From: Clostridium sp. CAG:389
GTDB taxonomy: Bacteria; Bacillota; Clostridia; TANB77; CAG-508
Reading direction: 5' to 3'
Assembly (NCBI GenBank): GCA_000438255.1
Contig: FR901861.1
Coordinates: forward strand, 1 to 17,417
Length of the DNA: 17,417 nt
Shown: piece by piece, positions 13,921 through 17,417 of the stretch
Position numbering within the stretch: position 1 is the stretch's first letter
Layout of the letters: every line of letters begins with the position of its first letter
Position numbers and translations under genes: made by a program
Notes under the pieces: model-generated
The model's input: the letters and a program-made list of their open reading frames with translations, nothing else
Told to the model about the DNA's origin: nothing
The model's database searches: none

Positions 13921-14679
13921 ATGCAATTTGATGTTTTGACACTTTTCCCAGAAATGTTTGATATTTTAGATGAAAGCATTATTGGAAGAGCAAAAGAAAA
14001 AGGACTAATAAATGTTAATTTAATAAATATTAGAGATTTTTCAAAAAATAAACATAAAAAAGTTGATGATACTCCTTATGGTGGTGGTGCTGGTATGGTA
14101 ATTCAACCAGATGTTGTTTATGATGCATATAAATTTGCAATTCAAAACACAGAAAAATCTGAAAAAACAAGAGTTATTTATATGTCACCACAAGGAAAAA
14201 AATTAGACCAACAAAAAGTAGAAGAACTATCAAAACAAAAAAATTTAATTCTTCTTTGTGGTCATTATGAAGGTATAGACCAGAGAGTATTAGACACAAT
14301 AGTTGATGAAGAAATTTCGATAGGTGATTATGTATTAACAGGTGGAGAATTGCCAGCAATGGTATTAATCGATTCTGTAAGTAGATATGTAGAAGGGGTT
14401 TTGAAAGAAGATTCAACAACAGAAGAATCTTTTGCACAAGGACTTTTGGAGTATCCACAATATACAAGGCCAGAAATTTTTGAGGGTCAACAAGTGCCAG
14501 AGGTATTACGCTCAGGTAATCATCAAATGATAGACAAATGGAGGAGAGAACAAAGTTTGAAAAGAACTTTGGATAAAAGACCAGATCTTTTAGAAAAAGT
14601 TAATTTATCTGATGAAGATAAGAAAATTTTAGAAAAAATAGATGACGTGCCAAACAAAGTAGGCACCGCTCATAAATAA
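13921..14679 (+). CDS. trmD: tRNA (guanine-N1)-methyltransferase TrmD
   Basis: This 252-residue SPOUT enzyme methylates G37 next to the anticodon of tRNAs for Leu, Pro and Arg using SAM, which prevents +1 frameshifting. Key stretches are MQFDVLTLFPEMF (1-13), TPYGGGAGMV (51-60), the SAM-binding trefoil knot LLCGHYEGID (111-120), SIGDYVLTGGELP (133-145), and the C-terminal LRSGNHQMIDKWRREQSLKRT that grips tRNA. Full length. GGAGG (13904-13908) is 12 nt from the ATG, rather far, but the conserved N-terminus leaves no other start. Confidence 0.97.
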   Translation: MQFDVLTLFPEMFDILDESIIGRAKEKGLINVNLINIRDFSKNKHKKVDDTPYGGGAGMVIQPDVVYDAYKFAIQNTEKSEKTRVIYMSPQGKKLDQQKVEELSKQKNLILLCGHYEGIDQRVLDTIVDEEISIGDYVLTGGELPAMVLIDSVSRYVEGVLKEDSTTEESFAQGLLEYPQYTRPEIFEGQQVPEVLRSGNHQMIDKWRREQSLKRTLDKRPDLLEKVNLSDEDKKILEKIDDVPNKVGTAHK

Positions 14680-14699
14680 AGAAGGAGGTAAATTCTAAA

Positions 14700-15167
14700 A
14701 TGGATATTATTAAATCAATAGAACACGAACAACTTAAGAATAAAATACCAGAATTAAAAGTTGGTAATACAGTTAGAGTACATGTTAGAATTAAAGAAGG
14801 AAACAAAGAAAGAATCCAAGTTTTCGAAGGAATTATAATTAAAGTTCAAGGTGGAGGAGTTAACCAAACATTTACAGTAAGAAAAACATCTTACGGTGTT
14901 GGTGTAGAAAAAACATTCTTAATTCATTCACCATTAGTTGAAAAAGTTGAATTAGTTAGAGTAGGTAAAGCAAGACGTGCTAGATTATTCTATTTAAGAG
15001 ATAGAGTAGGTAAAGCTGCTAAAACTAAGGAAATGGTTGGAGCTAGAATTGAAAACAGAGAAATTACTGTTAAAGAAGATTTAGTTGAAGAACCAGCTGT
15101 TGAAGAAGTTAAAGAAGAAGTTGTTGAAGCACCAGTTGCTGAAACAACAGAAAACAAAGCAGAATAA
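14700..15167 (+). CDS. rplS: 50S ribosomal protein L19 with an acidic C-terminal extension
   Basis: Residues 1-123 are a complete bacterial L19 (KVGNTVRVHVRIKEG, VFEGIIIKVQGGG, RKTSYGVGVEKTFLIHSP, RVGKARRARLFYLRDR), a protein at the 30S-50S interface. Ordinary L19 ends near here at 115-120 residues. This one continues for about 32 residues of Glu, Val, Ala and Pro (VEEPAVEEVKEEVVEAPVAE), with a strongly negative charge, unlike the basic core. The tail is in frame with good codon use and ends just before the operon terminator, so it is not a reading error. Its role is unknown. Last gene of the operon, 20 nt after trmD, with an AAGGAGG site. The usual downstream lepB/ylqF/rnhB are absent. Confidence 0.95.
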   Translation: MDIIKSIEHEQLKNKIPELKVGNTVRVHVRIKEGNKERIQVFEGIIIKVQGGGVNQTFTVRKTSYGVGVEKTFLIHSPLVEKVELVRVGKARRARLFYLRDRVGKAAKTKEMVGARIENREITVKEDLVEEPAVEEVKEEVVEAPVAETTENKAE

Positions 15168-15175
15168 TTTTAGAT

Positions 15176-15214
15176 AAAATAGGTGAAGTAGTTGTAAACT
15201 GCTTCATCTATTTT
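15176..15214 (+). terminator. Terminator of the SRP/ribosome operon
   Basis: An 18-bp stem with only two G-U pairs (15176-15193 with 15197-15214) and a 3-nt GTA loop; the 3' arm ends in TTTT. It starts 8 nt after the rplS stop. Confidence 0.88.
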
Positions 15215-15241
15215 GCACTTTAATTAACCTAAAAATAAATA

Positions 15242-15270
15242 TTGACAAAAAATAAAAATGATATTATAAT
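15242..15270 (+). promoter_or_regulatory. Perfect consensus sigma-A promoter
   Basis: TTGACA (15242-15247), exactly 17 nt, TATAAT (15265-15270). This is the strongest promoter by consensus in the window, and it drives only a 69-residue reading frame. The leader is about 90 nt. Confidence 0.75.
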
Positions 15271-15366
15271 AAATAAAATAAAGCAATATGGAAATATTTA
15301 CATATAATGACTATACAAATTATATTAAAAAAATATAATTTTAATAGAAATAGAGGAGATGATACT

Positions 15367-15576
15367 ATGATGGCTGTATTTGAGATGATTCAAGAAGAAA
15401 ATACTAAAATTTTTATGAATGGTAAAAAACAGGGAAAAATCGAAGGAAAAATCGAAGGAAAAATCGAAGGGGTAAAGGAAATAGCGAGAAAACTGCTAAG
15501 TAAAAATCTCTCAAAAAAAGAAATTTCAGAAATAACAGGGTTAAAAGATGAGGAAATAGAAAATCTAAAAAAATAA
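15367..15576 (+). CDS. Short protein like the C-terminal tail of Rpn/PD-(D/E)XK transposase-like proteins
   Basis: Sixty-nine codons run from ATG 15367 (a second ATG follows at once) to TAA 15574-15576. GAGGAG (15353-15358) lies 8 nt upstream and a perfect promoter precedes it. The order is a short helix (MMAVFEMIQEENTKIF), a charged repeat KIEGKIEGKIEG, then IARKLLSKNLSKKEISEITGLKDEEIENLKK. The last part is the helix-turn-helix-like end seen at the C-terminus of Rpn/YhgA-like recombination-promoting nucleases, which are normally about 250-300 residues with a PD-(D/E)XK domain in front. That nuclease domain is absent. It is either a decayed remnant or a free-standing tail protein with its own expression signals. 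An in-frame ATG at 15307 lacks a ribosome site. Confidence 0.55.
   Translation: MMAVFEMIQEENTKIFMNGKKQGKIEGKIEGKIEGVKEIARKLLSKNLSKKEISEITGLKDEEIENLKK
15433..15468 (+). repeat. Three perfect tandem copies of a 12-bp unit
   Basis: GGAAAAATCGAA occurs three times without a mismatch and encodes repeated G-K-I-E in frame. The unit is a multiple of three, so gain or loss by slippage would lengthen or shorten the coiled linker without breaking the frame. Confidence 0.9.
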
Positions 15577-15613
15577 AATAACCCCAAATTATTTAATAAT
15601 TTGGGGTTATTTT
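15575..15613. terminator. Bidirectional terminator shared by converging genes
   Basis: AAATAACCCCAAATTATT and its exact complement form a long stem with a tiny loop and A/T runs on both sides, so it can work in both directions. Its left edge overlaps the stop codon of the short Rpn-tail gene, and its right edge overlaps the stop codon of the HD gene (15612-15614). Confidence 0.88.
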
Positions 15614-16148
15614 AAACTCGAATAAACAATAAACATAAAAATACATAAGCATATCTGAAAAACTTCTTCTGGCAAAAATTGTTGTAAATCGCATCATGAG
15701 ATTCATTAATAGCACAGTATTTATCAATTAATGTTAAAATAAAACTCTCTTTATATTTGGGAAAAGCAAAAAATGTTACAGGCCACATATGTTTTAAAAT
15801 AATATCAGATTCTTTAACATTTAAATTTGTTAGTTTTAAAGCATTTATGTAAGCAGTTTTAGGGTGAGTAAAGGCATGTAATCCTTTTCGACCATTTTCT
15901 CTTTTTCGCCAATTATATAAATATAAATCGTGCAACATAGCAGCTCGACTACAAGAAATATAATCTAATCCAAGTTTTTTACATATTTTGTAGCAATAAT
16001 AAGAAGCTGTTAAGCAATGATCAAAACAGTTAGTCTCATAATGTTGTTTATAGTCTTTCATTTTTTTTACGGTTTCATTTTCTAATAAGTCTTTAATAAT
16101 ATTTATAAATGTTTTATCATTGTATATTTTTTCTAATAAACTTTCCAT
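15612..16148 (-). CDS. HD-domain phosphohydrolase
   Basis: This 178-residue single-domain HD hydrolase has the metal ligands H44 (CFDHCLTASYY), H73-D74 (AMLHDLYLYNW) and D142 (LTLIDKYCA). Further His residues (H91, H95, H120 in LKHMWPVT) are typical of small HD proteins with two or more metals. The family hydrolyses nucleotides or phosphate esters; the substrate is unknown. I start it at ATG 16148, where AAAGGAG lies 4 nt upstream. A longer frame to 16214 would begin inside the promoter. The C-terminus (FRYAYVFLCLLFIRV) is hydrophobic and reaches into the shared terminator. It is monocistronic, with a near-consensus promoter. Confidence 0.8.
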   Translation of the reverse strand: MESLLEKIYNDKTFINIIKDLLENETVKKMKDYKQHYETNCFDHCLTASYYCYKICKKLGLDYISCSRAAMLHDLYLYNWRKRENGRKGLHAFTHPKTAYINALKLTNLNVKESDIILKHMWPVTFFAFPKYKESFILTLIDKYCAINESHDAIYNNFCQKKFFRYAYVFLCLLFIRV

Positions 16149-16185
16149 AGGACTCCTTTTGATTGAAATTATTTTATCTAATTTT

Positions 16186-16214
16186 ATTTTAGTATATATT
16201 AGTATATGTGTCAA
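16186..16214 (-). promoter_or_regulatory. Promoter of the HD hydrolase gene
   Basis: On the minus strand TTGACA (16214-16209) is followed after 17 nt by TAAAAT (16191-16186), five of six matches. The start near 16179 leaves about 30 nt of leader. Confidence 0.65.
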
Positions 16215-16357
16215 TAGAATAAAATAACAATATATATTTAATGGTTATAGTTTATTATAGATTTTTTGGTTCTTAATATTAAATTTAAAATAAATGTGTA
16301 ATTTTATATTATTTTAGGTATACTTAAAATATAGTATGTATAAAGGAGAGAATGTAT

Positions 16358-16621
16358 ATGGATTTTTTTAATGATGGTAGTTATAAATTTGTTACTAATA
16401 TGATAAATGAAAAAATAGATGTATTAAAAGAAAATGGAGAATTTAATGAAAAATATACTAGAATGTATGATTTGATAGATGAATTTGATTTGATTCTAGA
16501 AGATAATCAAAAGAAAAAATTTAATGAGATAATGGAATTAATTTATAATACAGAAGAATACTATTTTGCATTAGCATATTCATTAGGCGTTAAATATGGA
16601 AAAGATTTAGAAAAATTATAA
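16358..16621 (+). CDS. Small hypothetical protein (87 aa), possibly DUF6809-like
   Basis: This acidic, all-helical protein has no signal or membrane segment: MDFFNDGSYKFV, a helix with INEKIDVLKENGEFNEKY, then LIDEFDLILEDNQKKKFNEIM, then EEYYFALAYSLGVKYGKDLEKL. The closing F-A-x-x-Y-x-L-G-x-K-Y-G pattern recalls short Bacillota proteins such as the DUF6809 group, often found near mobile or regulatory genes; this is a weak resemblance. ATG 16358 is chosen because AAAGGAG (16342-16348) is 9 nt away; an in-frame ATG at 16352 is only 3 nt from it. TATAGT (16330-16335) could be its -10 but the -35 is poor. An 11-bp hairpin lies just after the stop. Confidence 0.6.
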   Translation: MDFFNDGSYKFVTNMINEKIDVLKENGEFNEKYTRMYDLIDEFDLILEDNQKKKFNEIMELIYNTEEYYFALAYSLGVKYGKDLEKL

Positions 16622-16623
16622 AA

Positions 16624-16654
16624 AAGTAGATTTCTATATAAATGAAATCTACTT
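16624..16654. terminator. Hairpin terminator between converging genes
   Basis: AAGTAGATTTC (16624-16634) and GAAATCTACTT (16644-16654) form a perfect 11-bp stem with a 9-nt loop. On the minus strand it leads into TTTTTTATA, so it is best suited to end the XRE gene. On the plus strand only a weak AT tail follows. Confidence 0.75.
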
Positions 16655-16682
16655 AGAAATATTTATTAAAAAATTGTAATGA

Positions 16683-17012
16683 TTATTTTGACAGGAAATA
16701 TTCAATAAAATGTAATATACTATCTTTGTCTCTTTGACTTAACTTTTTAAATTTCTCTTCATATATAGAAATATTGTTTTTTAAATCTTCATCTAATAAA
16801 TCATATAATATAATGTCAGGGGTAATTTTATAGGCATTACATAGTTTTAATAGTGTATCAATACTTCCTTTTGAAAGTCCTCTTTCTATTTGGCTAATAT
16901 GTCTTGGTTCTAATCCTGTTAATTCTGAAACTTGATTTTGTGTTAAATTATTTTTTAATCTATATTCTTGAAATTTATTTCCTATATGTTGGTTTATGTT
17001 TGATTTGTCCAT
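16683..17012 (-). CDS. XRE-family helix-turn-helix transcriptional regulator
   Basis: This 109-residue protein has a Cro/C1-type DNA-binding domain at about 8-70: IGNKFQEYRLKNNLTQNQVSELTGLEPRHISQIERG, with recognition helix around PRHISQIERG, then SIDTLLKLCNAYKITPDIIL. A C-terminal helix (KKLSQRDKDSILHFIEYFLS) probably forms the dimer. Such regulators usually bind an operator near their own gene. Here it is divergent from the prepilin-like gene and converges on the 87-residue gene. AGAGGA (17024-17019) is the ribosome site; TATAAT on the minus strand (17035-17030) is a candidate -10 but sits very close to it. Confidence 0.85.
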   Translation of the reverse strand: MDKSNINQHIGNKFQEYRLKNNLTQNQVSELTGLEPRHISQIERGLSKGSIDTLLKLCNAYKITPDIILYDLLDEDLKNNISIYEEKFKKLSQRDKDSILHFIEYFLSK

Positions 17013-17117
17013 ATTTATTCCTCTTTTCTATTATAATATAATATTTTATGGTGTTTTTGGGAAGGATTTTATATTTGATAAATATCTGTTTTTATGCGAT
17101 AAAATCATTCAGATGTA

Positions 17118-17146
17118 TTGACATTTATTTTTGATAATTATAAAAT
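17118..17146 (+). promoter_or_regulatory. Promoter of the prepilin-like gene
   Basis: Consensus TTGACA (17118-17123), a 17-nt spacer and TAAAAT (17141-17146). The leader is about 75 nt to the start at 17227, with an AAAGGAGG ribosome site at 17211-17218. The spacer back to the XRE gene (17041-17117) is AT-rich without clear repeats. Confidence 0.65.
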
Positions 17147-17226
17147 ATAAATTGATATGCAGTGTGAATTTTAATATGTATAATTTTATATTGATTTGTG
17201 AAAAATTAACAAAGGAGGAAATAAGA

Positions 17227-17417
17227 ATGAAATATACAAAAGGAAAAAGAGGTATAACACTTATAGCATTAGTAATAACAATTATAATATTGCTTATTTT
17301 ATCAGGAATAACAATATCATCATTAACAAATACAGGATTATTTAAAAATGCAAAAGAAGCAAAAAACAGGACAGAAGATGCTCAAAGACAAGAACAAGAT
17401 TTATTAAATCAATATGA
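17227..17417 (+). CDS. Prepilin-like (type IV pilin/pseudopilin) secreted protein, 5' part only
   Basis: The first 63 residues are seen; the frame is open at the window edge. It begins with a short basic leader (MKYTKGKRG) and then the class III signal ITLIALVITIIILLILSGIT, a long hydrophobic helix directly after Gly. Prepilin peptidase would cut after G9 and methylate the new N-terminus. The +5 Glu of true pilins (FTLIE) is Ala here (ITLIA), the form common in surface proteins of gut Clostridia. The helix continues amphipathically (LTNTGLFKNAKEAKNRTEDAQ), as in pilin alpha-1. The function of the missing C-terminal part (pilin, pseudopilin or adhesin) cannot be told. Confidence 0.75.
   Translation, partial: MKYTKGKRGITLIALVITIIILLILSGITISSLTNTGLFKNAKEAKNRTEDAQRQEQDLLNQY

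Noticed and set aside
15433..15468. Tandem repeats as a CRISPR array
   Set aside because: The 12-bp units are directly adjacent with no spacers and are coding in frame; no cas genes are present.
16149..16214. Longer N-terminus for the HD hydrolase
   Set aside because: The extension covers the TTGACA and TAAAAT promoter boxes; the internal ATG has AAAGGAG immediately upstream.

Overview
The window looks like chromosomal DNA of an AT-rich, low-GC Bacillota (Firmicutes), most likely an anaerobic Clostridia of gut or rumen type. The grounds are strong AGGAGG ribosome-binding sites, TTGACA/TATAAT promoters, codon use heavily biased to A and T, the ylxM-ffh-rpsP-khpA-rimM-trmD-rplS order, and a clostridial-type prepilin-like protein at the right edge. 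No phage, transposase or CRISPR array is visible.

Layout. 1-2450 (+): a 54-residue membrane peptide, tadA (tRNA A34 deaminase) and a DAACS-type sodium-coupled transporter, each with its own promoter. 2495-5893 (-): a three-gene operon read leftwards: an HD dGTPase-like hydrolase, a calcineurin-like phosphoesterase and a UAP1-type nucleotide-sugar pyrophosphorylase, closed by its own terminator. 5985-6758 (+), divergent from it: a 40-residue acidic peptide followed after one base by a guanylate-kinase-like protein. 6887-8198 (+): the centrepiece, a ~620-nt highly structured non-coding RNA with its own promoter and 3' hairpin, followed 51 nt later by a four-helix membrane protein. I read this pair as OLE RNA (Ornate Large Extremophilic RNA) and its partner OapA. 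8199-9902 (+): a possible gene remnant on the minus strand, then a HAD-like protein and a short-chain dehydrogenase. 9909-10935 (+): a stand-alone type 2 pyrF with different codon use. 10999-15214 (+): the SRP/ribosome maturation operon. 15242-17417: small accessory genes in mixed orientation: a short protein resembling the C-terminal tail of Rpn/PD-(D/E)XK transposase-like proteins, an HD hydrolase, an 87-residue protein, an XRE regulator, and the start of a prepilin-like surface protein that runs off the window.

How the genes work together. The SRP operon couples protein targeting (Ffh, YlxM) with ribosome assembly and tRNA modification (S16, KhpA, RimM, TrmD, L19); tadA is a second tRNA-modification gene. 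The OLE RNA-OapA pair should form a membrane ribonucleoprotein. In known alkaliphilic and thermophilic hosts OLE lies inside an ispA/dxs/xseA/recN-type cluster. Here it sits alone between a gmk-like gene and a HAD/SDR pair, which is the most interesting feature of the window. All functional calls are from reading sequence and motifs; no search or folding program was run.
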